Source: Micromonospora echinospora
Lineage (GTDB): Bacteria; Actinomycetota; Actinomycetes; Mycobacteriales; Micromonosporaceae
Assembly (NCBI RefSeq): GCF_014203425.1
Contig: NZ_JACHJC010000001.1
Span: 5,730,001 to 5,794,000 of the forward strand
Direction of reading: 5' to 3'
Length of the DNA stretch: 64,000 nt
The notes beneath the pieces were generated by a model. The model did not search any database. It saw only the letters and a program-made list of their open reading frames with translations, and was not told the DNA's origin. A program made the position numbers and the translations under genes. Positions 36,579 to 45,608 of the stretch are shown one piece after another. Each line of letters begins with the position of its first letter. Positions within the stretch are counted from its first letter, which is position 1.

Positions 36579-37142
36579 TCAGTTCAGATCGGCGGGCAGG
36601 TGCGTGTGCGGGGTCGAGTCGGCCCCGCCGAACAGCCGCCGCGACTCGTGCGGGGCCAGGTACGCGATGATCTCGGTGCCGGGGATGAACTCGTGGGTGA
36701 GGCCGGTGAACGCGTGGGTCCGCATCACCGAGTCCATGACCTTGCTGTCCACCGTCAGCGGGACGTACATCTTGGTGCCCTTCACGACCGCCGGCCAGTG
36801 CTGGTTGCCGATCGCGTGGCCGAGTTCGACGGCGGAGCGGATCACCATGTCCAGCGACTCGCCGTGCAGCGTGTCGAGGTGTACGACCATCACCTCGCCG
36901 AGCGCGATCCGGGCCACCACAGCGGTCGCTGTGGCGTCGTCCCAGGCGAGCACGTCTCCGTCGCGCAGCCGTACGCCGCGGGCCAGGGACAGCGCCAGTT
37001 CGGTGCCGAGGCTCGTGGTCCGGCGCAGCCGGCTCTTCTGGGCGTCCCACTGGTCGAGGACCAGGTCGTCGACCTTGGCCTCCCGGAGCCGCTCGGTCCA
37101 GGCCGGCTCGTTCACGTTGCCGAGTACCGTTTCGACGAGCAT
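36579..37142 (-). CDS. ureE: Urease accessory protein UreE
   Basis: A 187-residue nickel metallochaperone: an N-terminal peptide-binding domain (VETVLGNV, RLRRTTSLGTELALSL, LRDGDVLAWDDATA) and a C-terminal metal-binding domain (LGHAIGNQHWPAVVKGTKMYVP with the conserved His). The C-terminal tail (DSTPHTHLPADLN) has only two His, fewer than the His-rich tails of many UreE proteins. ATG at 37142 after AAGGAG. Lies between ureC and ureF. Confidence 0.9.
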   Translation of the reverse strand: MLVETVLGNVNEPAWTERLREAKVDDLVLDQWDAQKSRLRRTTSLGTELALSLARGVRLRDGDVLAWDDATATAVVARIALGEVMVVHLDTLHGESLDMVIRSAVELGHAIGNQHWPAVVKGTKMYVPLTVDSKVMDSVMRTHAFTGLTHEFIPGTEIIAYLAPHESRRLFGGADSTPHTHLPADLN

Positions 37143-37201
37143 GTGTTCTCCTTTCACGCGACCCCGCCACCGGCCCGGCCGACAGCGGGCGCCGCGCCGG
37201 G

Positions 37202-38920
37202 TCAGCTGAAGAAGTAGAGCTGGCTGAGGGGAAGGTTCTTGGCCGCCGGCACTGTCGCGTGCACGCCGTCCATCTTGACCGCGAAGGTCTCCGGGTCGAC
37301 CTCGAGCTTCGGCGTACGGTCGTTGCGCACCATGTCGCGCTTGGTCAGGTTGCGGCAGCCGTAGACCGGCATGACCTGCCGTTGCAGGCCGAGCTTCTCG
37401 GCGACGCCCGCCTCGTGCGCGGCCCGGGACACGAACGTCACGCAGTTCTTGGCGACCTGGGTGCCGGTGGCGCCGAACATGGGCCGGTAGTAGACCGGCT
37501 GCGGGGTGGGCAGCGAGGCGTTCGGGTCGCCCATGATGGACCAGGCGATCATGCCGCCCTTGAGCACCATCTTCGGCTTCGTGCCGAAGAACGCGGGTTC
37601 CCAGAGGACGAGGTCGGCGAGCTTGCCCGGGCTGACCGAGCCGATGACGTGCGAGACGCCCTGGGTGATCGCCGGGTTGATGGTCATCTTGGCGACGTAG
37701 CGCAGGACGCGGAAGTTGTCGTTGGCGTCGGAGTCCTCGGCCAGCTTGCCGCGGACGTTCTTCATCTGCCCGGCGAGCTGGACGGTGCGCAGCCAGGTCT
37801 CCCCCACCCGGCCCATGGCCTGCGAGTCGCTCTGCATCATCGAGATGACGCCCTCGTCGAGGAGCACGTCCTCGGCGGCGATGGTCTCGGTGCGGATCCG
37901 GCTCTCCACGAAGGCGACGTCCGAGGGCACCTTCGGGTTGAAGTTGTGGCAGACCATGATCATGTCGTACAGCTCGGACTGGCTGTTGATGCCGTACGGC
38001 ACCGTGGGCGTGGTCGAGGCGGGCAGCACGTTCATCTGGCCGGCGACCTTGATGATGTCCGGCGCGTGCCCGCCGCCCGCGCCCTCGGTGTGGAAGGTGT
38101 GGATGGTACGGCCCTCGAAGGCGGCGATGCTGTCCTCGATGTAGCCGCTCTCGTTGAGCGTGTCGGTGTGGATGCTGATCTGGACGTCGTACTCGTCGGC
38201 GACGGCCAGGCAGGACCGGATCACCGCGGGCGGCGCGCCCCAGTCCTCGTGGATCTTGAAGCTGGGGACTCCGGCCATGATCTGCTCGACGAGGGGCGCC
38301 CGGCCGCTGCTGTTGCCCTTGCCCAGCAGGCCGATGTTGATCGGCAGGTCCTCGAAGGACCGCATCATGTTCTCGATGTTCCACGGGCCGGGCGTGATGG
38401 TGACGCCGTTGGTGCTGTCGGTCGGCCCGGTGCCGCCGCCCCAGAGGGTGGTGACGCCGTTGCTGAGCGCCGCCCACACCTGCTGCGGGGTGACCAGGTG
38501 GACGTGCGCGTCGATGCCGCCGGCGGTCAGGATCAGGTGCTCACCGGAGATCGCGTCGGTGCCCGGTCCGGTCACCAGGCCCGGGGTCACCCCGTCCATG
38601 ATGTTGGGGTTGCCGGCCTTGCCGATCCCGGCGATCTTTCCGTCCTTGATCCCCACGTCCGCCTTGACCACGCCGAGCAGCGCGTCGACGATTGTCACGT
38701 TGGTGATCACCAGGTCCACCACGCCCTCGGCGCTGGTGGCCTGGCTGGCACTGCCCATGCCGTCGCGCAGGGTCTTGCCACCGCCGTACATGACCTCGTC
38801 ACCGAGGACCCGCAGATCCTTCTCGATCTCGATGTAGAGGTCGGTGTCACCCAGCCGGATCTGGTCGCCCGTGGTCGGGCCGTACATTCCGGCATATTCC
38901 TGCCGTGAGATCTGACTCAT
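37202..38920 (-). CDS. ureC: Urease alpha subunit
   Basis: The 572-residue catalytic subunit, which hydrolyses urea to ammonia and carbamate. Nickel ligands are present: HVH at 139-141, the carbamylated Lys222 in FKIHEDWG, His251 (SIHTDTLNE), His277 ([13 protein letters not shown]) and Asp365 (SDSQAMG). The mobile flap reads [16 protein letters not shown] (about 322-337): Cys324 and the catalytic His325 are kept, but the next residue is Asn rather than the His usual in the CHHL form. Length and ends are normal. Preceded by ureB and followed by ureE in the operon. Confidence 0.95.
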   Translation of the reverse strand: MSQISRQEYAGMYGPTTGDQIRLGDTDLYIEIEKDLRVLGDEVMYGGGKTLRDGMGSASQATSAEGVVDLVITNVTIVDALLGVVKADVGIKDGKIAGIGKAGNPNIMDGVTPGLVTGPGTDAISGEHLILTAGGIDAHVHLVTPQQVWAALSNGVTTLWGGGTGPTDSTNGVTITPGPWNIENMMRSFEDLPINIGLLGKGNSSGRAPLVEQIMAGVPSFKIHEDWGAPPAVIRSCLAVADEYDVQISIHTDTLNESGYIEDSIAAFEGRTIHTFHTEGAGGGHAPDIIKVAGQMNVLPASTTPTVPYGINSQSELYDMIMVCHNFNPKVPSDVAFVESRIRTETIAAEDVLLDEGVISMMQSDSQAMGRVGETWLRTVQLAGQMKNVRGKLAEDSDANDNFRVLRYVAKMTINPAITQGVSHVIGSVSPGKLADLVLWEPAFFGTKPKMVLKGGMIAWSIMGDPNASLPTPQPVYYRPMFGATGTQVAKNCVTFVSRAAHEAGVAEKLGLQRQVMPVYGCRNLTKRDMVRNDRTPKLEVDPETFAVKMDGVHATVPAAKNLPLSQLYFFS

Positions 38921-38961
38921 GCGTTCTCGCTCCAGCTCTGGCGCGTCGAAGGATTGCCGGG

Positions 38962-39471
38962 CTACTTGTCGCCCTTGCCGCTCTTGTCCTGGCCCTTGCC
39001 CTTGCCCTTGGCCTGTTCCTTGGCCTGACCCTGGTCCTGCTGCTGCGGTGTCGTCTTGAAGCCGCGCGTCTGGGCCTGGTGGAGCGCCTCGGCCCGGTCC
39101 GGCCGGTACCCGGGGATCGGCCCGTCGCCGGTCCAGCCCTGGACCAGGCCGTTGAAGCCGTACACCCGCTGGGAACCGCCGTACGGGACGAGCTGGACGG
39201 TCTTGCGGTCGCCGGGCTCGAACCGGATCGAGGTCGTGGCCGGGATGTTCAGCCGCTTCCCGAACGCCGACGGGCGGTCGAACTCCAGGAAGCGGTTGGC
39301 CTCGAAGAAGTGGAAGTGGGAGCCGACCTGGATGGGCCGGTCACCGGTGTTGTGCACGACCACCTCGGTCACCGGCCGCCCGGCGTTGAGTTCCAGAGGT
39401 TGGTCGCTGAGCTTGTAGCCGCCGATGGGCCGAAGGTGCTTGGAGTTCGGTCCCGGATGTTGTTTCGCCAT
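38962..39471 (-). CDS. ureB: Urease beta subunit with basic tail
   Basis: A 169-residue UreB. The core ([67 protein letters not shown]) is complete in about 130 residues. Beyond it is a low-complexity Lys/Gly/Gln tail ([25 protein letters not shown]) not needed for the fold and absent from typical 100-130-residue UreB proteins. Located between ureA and ureC. Confidence 0.92.
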   Translation of the reverse strand: MAKQHPGPNSKHLRPIGGYKLSDQPLELNAGRPVTEVVVHNTGDRPIQVGSHFHFFEANRFLEFDRPSAFGKRLNIPATTSIRFEPGDRKTVQLVPYGGSQRVYGFNGLVQGWTGDGPIPGYRPDRAEALHQAQTRGFKTTPQQQDQGQAKEQAKGKGKGQDKSGKGDK

Positions 39472-39514
39472 GTCGCCCCCGCTCTGCCGGAGACCGTGGC
39501 CTCCGGTCGCTGCT

Positions 39515-39817
39515 CTACTGGATGGGTGAGTGGACGGTGATCAGCCGTGACCCGTCGGTGAAGACCGCCTCGACCTGGAGCATCGGGATCATGTCCGCCA
39601 CGCCGGGGATCACGTCGTCCGCCGTGAGCACGTGGCTGGCGTCGTTCATGACCTCCTCGACGGTCTTGCCCTCCCGCGCGCCTTCGAGCGCCGCGGCGCA
39701 GATCACCGCCACGGCCTCGGGGTGGTTGAGCTTGACCCCGCGCGCCCTGCGGGCGTTGGCGACCATCGCCAACGAGTGGATCGTCAGCTTGTCGAATTCC
39801 TTCGGCGTGAGATGCAT
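39515..39817 (-). CDS. ureA: Urease gamma subunit
   Basis: A 100-residue UreA of standard length: [52 protein letters not shown] and the C-terminal [18 protein letters not shown]. It is the first gene of the operon ureA-B-C-E-F-G-D, urea channel, amt. The short upstream region (39818-39910) has an AAGGGA ribosome binding site; I could not find a clean GlnR or promoter motif in it. Confidence 0.95.
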   Translation of the reverse strand: MHLTPKEFDKLTIHSLAMVANARRARGVKLNHPEAVAVICAAALEGAREGKTVEEVMNDASHVLTADDVIPGVADMIPMLQVEAVFTDGSRLITVHSPIQ

Positions 39818-39910
39818 TTCGCGATCCCTTCGTCCGCACCTTCTGTACGGTTTCAGCTATTTCGTCACGGTAGGAGCGGATTGGCTGCCCCGCAGGCTTT
39901 CAGGGAGATT

Positions 39911-41386
39911 TCAGGAACCGGTGTGCGTCCGCTTGCGCCGGTCGTAGTCGGCGACCCACATCTGCTGGATCTGCTCCGGCGTCCGGCCCCTGGTCTCCGG
40001 CAGATAGCGCCGGACGAACAGGAAGCCGACCACGCACAGGCCGGCGAAGAGCGCGAAGACGCCCGACCGGCCGAGCGCGTCGAGCAGGCTCAGGAAGAAC
40101 TGCGTGATCAGGTACTCGGTGCCCCAGTGGGTGGCGGAGGCGATCGCCACGCACCGCCCTCGGATCGGGCCGGGATAGATCTCGTTGATCACGGTCCACG
40201 CGGCCGGGCCGATCGACACGGCGTAGAAGGCGACGAAGAAGACCACGCCGAACAGCAGGAACAGGCCCGCGGTGGTGATCCGGCCGTCGCCGCGCCCGGC
40301 ACCCGCGCCGAGGAAGCTGACGCTCACCACGGCGAGCGAGACCGCCATCCCGGCCAGGCCGACCAGCAGCAGCGGCCGGCGGCCGACGCGGTCCAGCAGG
40401 CCCACCGCGACGAGCGCGAACGCCGCGTCCACCGCGCCGATGGCCCAGGTGGTCGCGGAGAGCTGCGCCTCCGGGGTACGGAATCCGGCCGCCGCGAAGA
40501 TCGAGTCGGCGTAGTAGATGATGCCGTTGATCCCGGTCGTCTGCTGGAACAGCGCCAGCCCCACGCCCAGCGCGAGCGGACGCCGCCACTGCGGGGACAG
40601 CAGCTCCCGCCAGCTCGCCCGGCGGCCGTGCAGGCTCTTCTCGACCTCTCCGAGACGCTGGTCCACCCGGTCCTCGGGGACGGTCCGGCACAGCGACTGC
40701 CGGGCACGGCGGCGGTCGCCCCGCTTGAGGTACCAGACCGCCGAGTCCGGCACCACCACGGTGACCAGGATCAGCGCCACGCCCAGCACGACCGCGGCGC
40801 CGAGCAGGTACCGCCACGACTCGCCGCCGGTGAACAGCTCGTCCGCGAGGTAGCCGATGAAGATCGCGAAGGTGGTCGAGAACTGGTAGACCGCGAGCAG
40901 GCCACCACGGATGCGTTCCGGCGCGGCCTCGGCCGCGAACATCGGTCCGGCGACCGAGGCGACGCCGATGCCCACGCCGAGGAGCAGCCGCGCGCCGAGC
41001 AGCGCGCCGATGGTCGGGGCCGCCGCCTGCACGATCGTGCCGACGACGTAAGCGCCGGCGGCGACCCAGAGCGCGCCCCGCCGGCCGATCCGGTCGGCGA
41101 GGTGACTACCGGCGAGCGCGCCGGCCAGCGCGCCGAGCGTCACCCAGCTCGCCGCCACCTCCACCTCGAAGGTGTCCACGTCGAACGTGCGCCGGATGTC
41201 GTGCAGGGCGCCGCTGATGACGCCCTGGTTGTAGCCGAAGAACGCGCCGGAGAGGACGACGATCGACACGATCGCCACGAGGTTGTGGCGGGGCGGCCGG
41301 GCCGGTCGCGCGTCCGCTCGCCGCCATGTCACCCCGTCCGCCGGTGGCCGCCTCGCGAAGCGCCCTAACCCATATATATCCGACAT
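39911..41386 (-). CDS. Sugar porter, major facilitator superfamily
   Basis: A 491-residue twelve-helix MFS protein of the sugar porter family. Signatures are GYNQGVISGAL in helix 1, the loop DRIGRRGALW, the RLLLGVGIGVASVAGPMFAAE motif, PDSAVWYLKRGDRRRA after helix 6, LFQQTTGINGIIYYA in helix 7, DRVGRRPLLL, and the C-terminal LPETRGRTPEQI. Such carriers are usually sugar:proton symporters. The ATG at 41386 lacks a Shine-Dalgarno; the AT-rich stretch around it (CATATATATCC) may contain a promoter, and a GTG 18 codons further in is possible. Confidence 0.9.
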   Translation of the reverse strand: MSDIYGLGRFARRPPADGVTWRRADARPARPPRHNLVAIVSIVVLSGAFFGYNQGVISGALHDIRRTFDVDTFEVEVAASWVTLGALAGALAGSHLADRIGRRGALWVAAGAYVVGTIVQAAAPTIGALLGARLLLGVGIGVASVAGPMFAAEAAPERIRGGLLAVYQFSTTFAIFIGYLADELFTGGESWRYLLGAAVVLGVALILVTVVVPDSAVWYLKRGDRRRARQSLCRTVPEDRVDQRLGEVEKSLHGRRASWRELLSPQWRRPLALGVGLALFQQTTGINGIIYYADSIFAAAGFRTPEAQLSATTWAIGAVDAAFALVAVGLLDRVGRRPLLLVGLAGMAVSLAVVSVSFLGAGAGRGDGRITTAGLFLLFGVVFFVAFYAVSIGPAAWTVINEIYPGPIRGRCVAIASATHWGTEYLITQFFLSLLDALGRSGVFALFAGLCVVGFLFVRRYLPETRGRTPEQIQQMWVADYDRRKRTHTGS

Positions 41387-41466
41387 ATAGTAGGTTCGCC
41401 GCGGCGGCCCGACAGCGAAACTCCCGGACGCTGCCGGGGCTGCTCCTGCACACGGACGGGGGACGG

Positions 41467-42189
41467 GTGAATTGGTCGGCGCCGTACGGCCTCGCGGACT
41501 CCTACCGCGAGTTCCGGCACCCGCTCGCGGCGCTGGTGCTCGCCGTCGTCACCGCCGGCGCGCTGGACGCCTTCGCGTTCCTGCGGTACGGCGCGTTCGT
41601 CGCCAACCAGTCCGGCAACGCCATCTTCCTCGGCATGGGACCGGCCGGCGGGCACCCCACGTGGCCGGTCTCGGCGGCGTCGATCGTCGCGTTCGCCACC
41701 GCCGCCGGACTGGTCAGCCTGCTCCGCCGCCGAACCGGGCCGACGGCGGCGCCGCTGGTGGACATCGCCGTCACCGAGATCGCCATGGTGGTCTGGACCG
41801 TGCTCAACCTGGCGCTCGCGTACGGCCGGGACGGCACGGCCGTACGGGTGCTGCTCGCCGCCGCCGGCGCGGCCGCCATGGGCAGCCTGACCACGGTGGC
41901 GAGCCGTACCGCGGGGATCGCGACGCCGATCACCTACCAGTCGGACACCACGACGAAGACCGGTGAGCGGGCCGCCCGCTGGCTGCTCGGTCCCACCGCC
42001 GGCCGGGCCCGGGCCCGGCGGGGCACTCTGCTCGGGCTGCTCGCCCTGGTCAGCTACAGCGTCGGCGGCGCGGTCGGCACGCTCGCCCAGCACCGGCCCC
42101 GCTGGGTGCCGCTGTGGGGGACGCTCGCCCTGGCCGTGCTGATCCTGCTGCTCCGGCGGCACCCGGGACCGGCATCGCGTCCCGGCTGA
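41467..42189 (+). CDS. YoaK family (DUF1275) membrane protein
   Basis: A 240-residue membrane protein with about six helices. Family landmarks are VTAGALDAFAFLRYGAFVANQSGNAIFLG (about residues 27-55), a short stretch typical of YoaK, and later SLTTVASRTAGIATPITYQSDTTTKTGERAA. Function unknown; transport has been suggested. The GTG at 41467 follows GGGGGA. It is divergent from the sugar porter and convergent with proC, ending three bases from the proC stop. Confidence 0.82.
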   Translation: MNWSAPYGLADSYREFRHPLAALVLAVVTAGALDAFAFLRYGAFVANQSGNAIFLGMGPAGGHPTWPVSAASIVAFATAAGLVSLLRRRTGPTAAPLVDIAVTEIAMVVWTVLNLALAYGRDGTAVRVLLAAAGAAAMGSLTTVASRTAGIATPITYQSDTTTKTGERAARWLLGPTAGRARARRGTLLGLLALVSYSVGGAVGTLAQHRPRWVPLWGTLALAVLILLLRRHPGPASRPG

Positions 42190-42192
42190 GCG

Positions 42193-43011
42193 TCAGTCGG
42201 CCTGGGCGGCGAGTTCCCGCGCCCGGTCCCGGGCCGCCTCCAGCGCCGCCAGCATTGCCGCGCGTACGCCGTGGTTCTCCAGCTCGCGGATCGCCGAGAT
42301 GGTGGTGCCGGCGGGCGAGGTCACCGCCTCGCGCAGCTTCACCGGGTGCTCGCCGGAGTCGCGCAGCATCACCGCCGAGCCGATCGCGGTCTGCACGATC
42401 AGCTCGTGCGCCACCTGGCGCGGCAGGCCGAGCAGGATGCCGGCGTCGATCATGGCTTCGACCAGCAGGTAGAAGTAGGCGGGACCGGAGCCGGAGAGCG
42501 CGGTGACCGCGTCCTGCTGCGACTCGGGCACCCGCACGGTCGAGCCGAGCGGGGAGAACATCTCCTCGGCCAGGGCCAGGTGTTCGCCGGTGGCGTGCGC
42601 GCCCGCCGAGATGGCGCTCATCGCCTGGTCGACAAGCGCCGGTGTGTTGGTCATCACCCGGACCACCGGGGTGCCCTCGGGCAGCCGGCGGTTGAAGAAC
42701 GCGGTCGGCAGGCCGGCGCAGAGCGAGATGACAAGCTTGTCGGCCGGCACCTTCGGGCCGATCTCGTCCAGCAGCGCGGCGGCGTCCTGCGGCTTGACCG
42801 ACACCGCGAGCACCTCGGCCTCGGTCACCGCCGTGAGGTTGTCCACCACCCGCACGCCGTAGCGGTCGGCCAGCTCCTTCGCCCGGGCGGGGCGCCGCGC
42901 GGTGGCGAGCAGCCGCTCCACCGGCCAGCCGGAGCGCAGCAGCCCGGAGAGCATCAGCTCACCGATCTTGCCGGCGCCGATCACCGCGACCGTGTGCACC
43001 TCGCGTGCCAT
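42193..43011 (-). CDS. proC: Pyrroline-5-carboxylate reductase
   Basis: A 272-residue ProC, last step of proline synthesis. The NAD(P) motif is VAVIGAGKIGELMLSGLLRSG; conserved later blocks are VSVKPQDAAALLDEIG, VISLCAGLPTAFF, VVRVMTNTPALVDQAMSAI, the ALSGSGPAYFYLLVEAMIDAGILLG signature, and the VTSPAGTTISAIRELENHGVRAA segment. Complete. Confidence 0.95.
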   Translation of the reverse strand: MAREVHTVAVIGAGKIGELMLSGLLRSGWPVERLLATARRPARAKELADRYGVRVVDNLTAVTEAEVLAVSVKPQDAAALLDEIGPKVPADKLVISLCAGLPTAFFNRRLPEGTPVVRVMTNTPALVDQAMSAISAGAHATGEHLALAEEMFSPLGSTVRVPESQQDAVTALSGSGPAYFYLLVEAMIDAGILLGLPRQVAHELIVQTAIGSAVMLRDSGEHPVKLREAVTSPAGTTISAIRELENHGVRAAMLAALEAARDRARELAAQAD

Positions 43012-43043
43012 CAGCCGTACCCCTTCCCGGGTCGCGTGGGCGT

Positions 43044-43077
43044 GGCGTGGCGGGCCGGATCACCGGCCCGCCACGCC
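43044..43077 (-). terminator. Terminator of the phosphofructokinase gene
   Basis: A 15-bp perfect stem (43044-43058 with 43063-43077) and a 4-base loop (ATCA) lie just after the pfkA stop codon, before proC. Confidence 0.75.
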
Positions 43078-43089
43078 GTACGCCGTCGG

Positions 43090-44118
43090 TCAGCTGCCGA
43101 AGAAGACCTCGGCCTCGGCGTACCGCTCCAGCGGCACGGTCTTCAGCTCGCGGGTGGCGTCGGCCAGCGGGACGCGGACGATGTCCGTGCTCTGCATCGC
43201 GACCATCTTGCCCCAGTCGCCCTCGTGCACCGCGTCGATGGCCTGCAGGCCGAGCCGGGTGGCGAGCACCCGGTCGAACGCGGTCGGGGTGCCGCCGCGC
43301 TGGATGTGGCCGAGCACCACGGTGCGGGCCTCCTTGCCGGTCTTGGCCTCCAGCTGCTCGGCGAGCCACTGGCCGATGCCGCCCAGGCGGACGTGGCCGA
43401 ACGCGTCCAGCTCCTGGTTGTGCAGCACCATCTGGCCGTCCAGCGGCTGGGCGCCCTCGGCGACCACGACGATCGGGGCGTACTGGTGCTGGAAGCGCTT
43501 CTCGACGTAGCCGGCGACCTGCTCGACGTCGAACTGCCGCTCCGGCAGCAGGATCACGTTGGCGCCGCCGGCGAGGCCGGCGTGCAGCGCGATCCAGCCG
43601 GCGTGCCGGCCCATGACCTCGACCACGAGCGTGCGGTGGTGGCTCTCCGCGGTGGTGTGCAGCCGGTCGATCGCCTCCATCGCGATGTTCACGGCGGTGT
43701 CGAAGCCGAACGTGTAGTCGGTGGCACCCAGGTCGTTGTCGATCGTCTTGGGCACGCCGATGACGTGGACGCCCAGCTCGTGCAGCTTCGTGGCGACGCC
43801 GAGGGTGTCCTCGCCGCCGATCGCGATCAGCGCGTCCACGCCCTGGGCGGCGAGGTTCTCCTTGATCCGCTCCACGCCGTTCTCGATCTTGAACGGGTTG
43901 GTGCGGGACGAGCCGAGGATGGTGCCGCCGCGGGGCAGGATGCCGCGCACCTCGGGGATACCCAGGGGCTTGGTCAGGCCCTCGAGCGGGCCCTTCCAGC
44001 CGTCCCGGAAGCCCACGAACTCGTGACCGTAGGTGGCGACGCCCTTGCGGACCACCGCCCGAATCACCGCGTTGAGACCTGGGCAGTCGCCGCCGCCGGT
44101 GAGCACGCCGATACGCAT
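43090..44118 (-). CDS. pfkA: 6-phosphofructokinase
   Basis: A 342-residue phosphofructokinase. N-terminal MRIGVLTGGGDCPGLNAVIR, the GGTILGSSRTNPF segment, the active-site VPKTIDNDLGATDYTFG, and VEVMGRHAGWIAL. The GGED in LIAIGGEDTLGVA in place of GGDGS, and lack of the ATP-type Gly104 context, are features of the group III enzymes that in many actinomycetes use ATP or PPi; the donor is uncertain. The ATG at 44118 is chosen over 44142 because AGGAGG lies 11 bases upstream and the family starts MRIGVLT. Confidence 0.93.
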   Translation of the reverse strand: MRIGVLTGGGDCPGLNAVIRAVVRKGVATYGHEFVGFRDGWKGPLEGLTKPLGIPEVRGILPRGGTILGSSRTNPFKIENGVERIKENLAAQGVDALIAIGGEDTLGVATKLHELGVHVIGVPKTIDNDLGATDYTFGFDTAVNIAMEAIDRLHTTAESHHRTLVVEVMGRHAGWIALHAGLAGGANVILLPERQFDVEQVAGYVEKRFQHQYAPIVVVAEGAQPLDGQMVLHNQELDAFGHVRLGGIGQWLAEQLEAKTGKEARTVVLGHIQRGGTPTAFDRVLATRLGLQAIDAVHEGDWGKMVAMQSTDIVRVPLADATRELKTVPLERYAEAEVFFGS

Positions 44119-44265
44119 GATCTGCTCATCCTCCTGGAGCATCAGGTGAAGCCCGGATAAGCCCCAGGATATGTGTCAGATCAGACCATCGGCGCCGTTG
44201 CCGGCCCGGGGCGGGCCGTCACTGCGCACTGTAGTCGCCACAGGTGTACGCCGACACCGCGCCCC

Positions 44266-44291
44266 GGGCCGTTCCGGACGACGGACGGCCC
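44266..44291 (-). terminator. Terminator of the FMN-binding protein gene
   Basis: GGGCCGTTCCG and CGGACGGCCC pair with one bulge around a 5-base loop, beginning seven bases after the stop codon at 44298. Confidence 0.55.
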
Positions 44292-44297
44292 TACCCG

Positions 44298-44801
44298 TCA
44301 GTAGCTGACCTCGCGGTTCTCCCCCGCCTTCGGCGGCTTGCCGGTCACCGCCGCCTTGGCGAAGCCGAGCAGGTTGACCACGGTGCTGCCGGGCGAGTCC
44401 CAGTACTCCGCCGAACCGGCGTGCACCTTGATCAACCTGATCCCCGGCGTCTCCAGGCCGTCCGGGAACCACACCTTGAGCAGCGGGTTCCACAACTCCT
44501 TCGCCCGGCCGGCGTCCCACTCCTCGGTGGCGGTGCCGGCCACCGACACCCAGGCGTGGTGGCGTTGGTCGGAGAAACCGACGTTGACCTGGGGGTTGAC
44601 CCGGATCTGCCGGATCTTGGCGGAGTCGGCGTACGCGAAGAACCACAGATCCCCGTCGAACTCCGCCTCCTGCAGCCCCATCGGCCGGCTGACCAGCCGC
44701 CCGTCCACGCCGGTGGTGGTGAGCAGGCAGATCCGGGCGTCCCGGATCAGCTCGGTGACCCGGCGGCGGGCGTCCGCTGCGGTGGTCGGCTCGTTGCTCA
44801 T
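44298..44801 (-). CDS. Pyridoxamine 5'-phosphate oxidase-family (general stress protein 26-like)
   Basis: A 167-residue split-barrel flavin-binding protein: ELIRDARICLLTTTGVDGRLVSRPMGLQ (about 19-46), DGDLWFFAYADSAKIRQIRVNPQVNVGF, WVSVAGTATE and WFPDGLETPGIRLIKVHAGSAEYWDSP. This matches the general stress protein 26 group, which bind FMN or F420; the reaction is not known. ATG at 44801 with AGGAG. The C-terminus is extended by a Lys/Gly tail. Confidence 0.85.
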   Translation of the reverse strand: MSNEPTTAADARRRVTELIRDARICLLTTTGVDGRLVSRPMGLQEAEFDGDLWFFAYADSAKIRQIRVNPQVNVGFSDQRHHAWVSVAGTATEEWDAGRAKELWNPLLKVWFPDGLETPGIRLIKVHAGSAEYWDSPGSTVVNLLGFAKAAVTGKPPKAGENREVSY

Positions 44802-44857
44802 GGGCACTCCTGTCTCCGATCGGCGTGATGCCGCTGCGGTGCCCAGGGCGGAACCGG

Positions 44858-45361
44858 TCAAACCTCCCGCGCGATCATCGCCCGCCACCGCGCCAGGTTG
44901 TGCCTCGCGTCGACGAGCGCGTCGTGCCGGTCGGCCTCGGCGTCCGGCAGCCGGGGACGGCCCCTGTCGTCCCAGAGCTGGCGCAGCTCCTTGGTGAACC
45001 GGGGGATCTCCCGGGGCAGCGCCGGCATCGCACCCCAGAGCTGGGCCAGCACGACGTGGTCGTACGCGGCGTACCAGGCCCACAACTCCAGCTGCTCGCC
45101 CGGCCGGTCCCGCACCGGCTCCAGCAGGAAGTCGTACAGGTCGTCGCGGATGCGCTCACGCGAGCGCCAGGCCCGGTCGGCCGGCGAGGGGAGCTTGTCC
45201 AGCACGTTGCGCCGCACCCAGGGCACCGCCCGGGAGTCGTCGAACTCGGTGGAGACCGCGTAGAACTCGCGGCCGTACTCGTCGACGACGCCGATCGACA
45301 CCAGGTCGACGATGCGGCCGTCCTCGATGAATTCGCAGTCGTAGAAATAGCGGTAAACCAT
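44858..45361 (-). CDS. 3'-5' exoribonuclease AS (Rv2179c family)
   Basis: A 167-residue RNase T-superfamily nuclease. Exo I is YRYFYDCEFIEDG with the catalytic Asp/Glu; exo II/III residues occur in WAWYAAYDHVVLAQLWG and DRHDALVDARHNLA (DEDDh set). The family was described for M. tuberculosis Rv2179c as acting on adenylated RNA 3' ends. I use the ATG at 45361 (MVYRYFYDCEF); one three codons upstream (45370) is equally readable. It lies in the Rv2178c-like neighbourhood, as in mycobacteria. Confidence 0.9.
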   Translation of the reverse strand: MVYRYFYDCEFIEDGRIVDLVSIGVVDEYGREFYAVSTEFDDSRAVPWVRRNVLDKLPSPADRAWRSRERIRDDLYDFLLEPVRDRPGEQLELWAWYAAYDHVVLAQLWGAMPALPREIPRFTKELRQLWDDRGRPRLPDAEADRHDALVDARHNLARWRAMIAREV

Positions 45362-45608
45362 CGCCCTCATCCTCGCCCATCACCGGCACGGGCCGGTCGC
45401 CGGGGCGTCCACCGAGGTCGGCGGCGGTGCCGACGGCGGCCGGGCATGGTCACGGAAGTGTTTCCGGGGGTGTACAGCACGCGACGAGAGCGTCATGATC
45501 TGATGTGTACCGCCGTCGGGCGCCAAACCGGTTGAGCTGCCTCGTACCGGGACTGACAGCTTCACCCGGTGTGCGAGTTGTGACTTCTGACCGGGGAGGG
45601 GTTGGGCC

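Noticed and set aside
31598..39817. Recently transferred urease island
   Set aside because: Base composition and codon use match the flanks, and there are no integrase, tRNA or repeat borders. Nothing in the sequence supports transfer.
39818..39910. GlnR box before ureA
   Set aside because: GTGAC and GAAAC occur, but nine bases apart rather than the six expected; I did not count this as a site.
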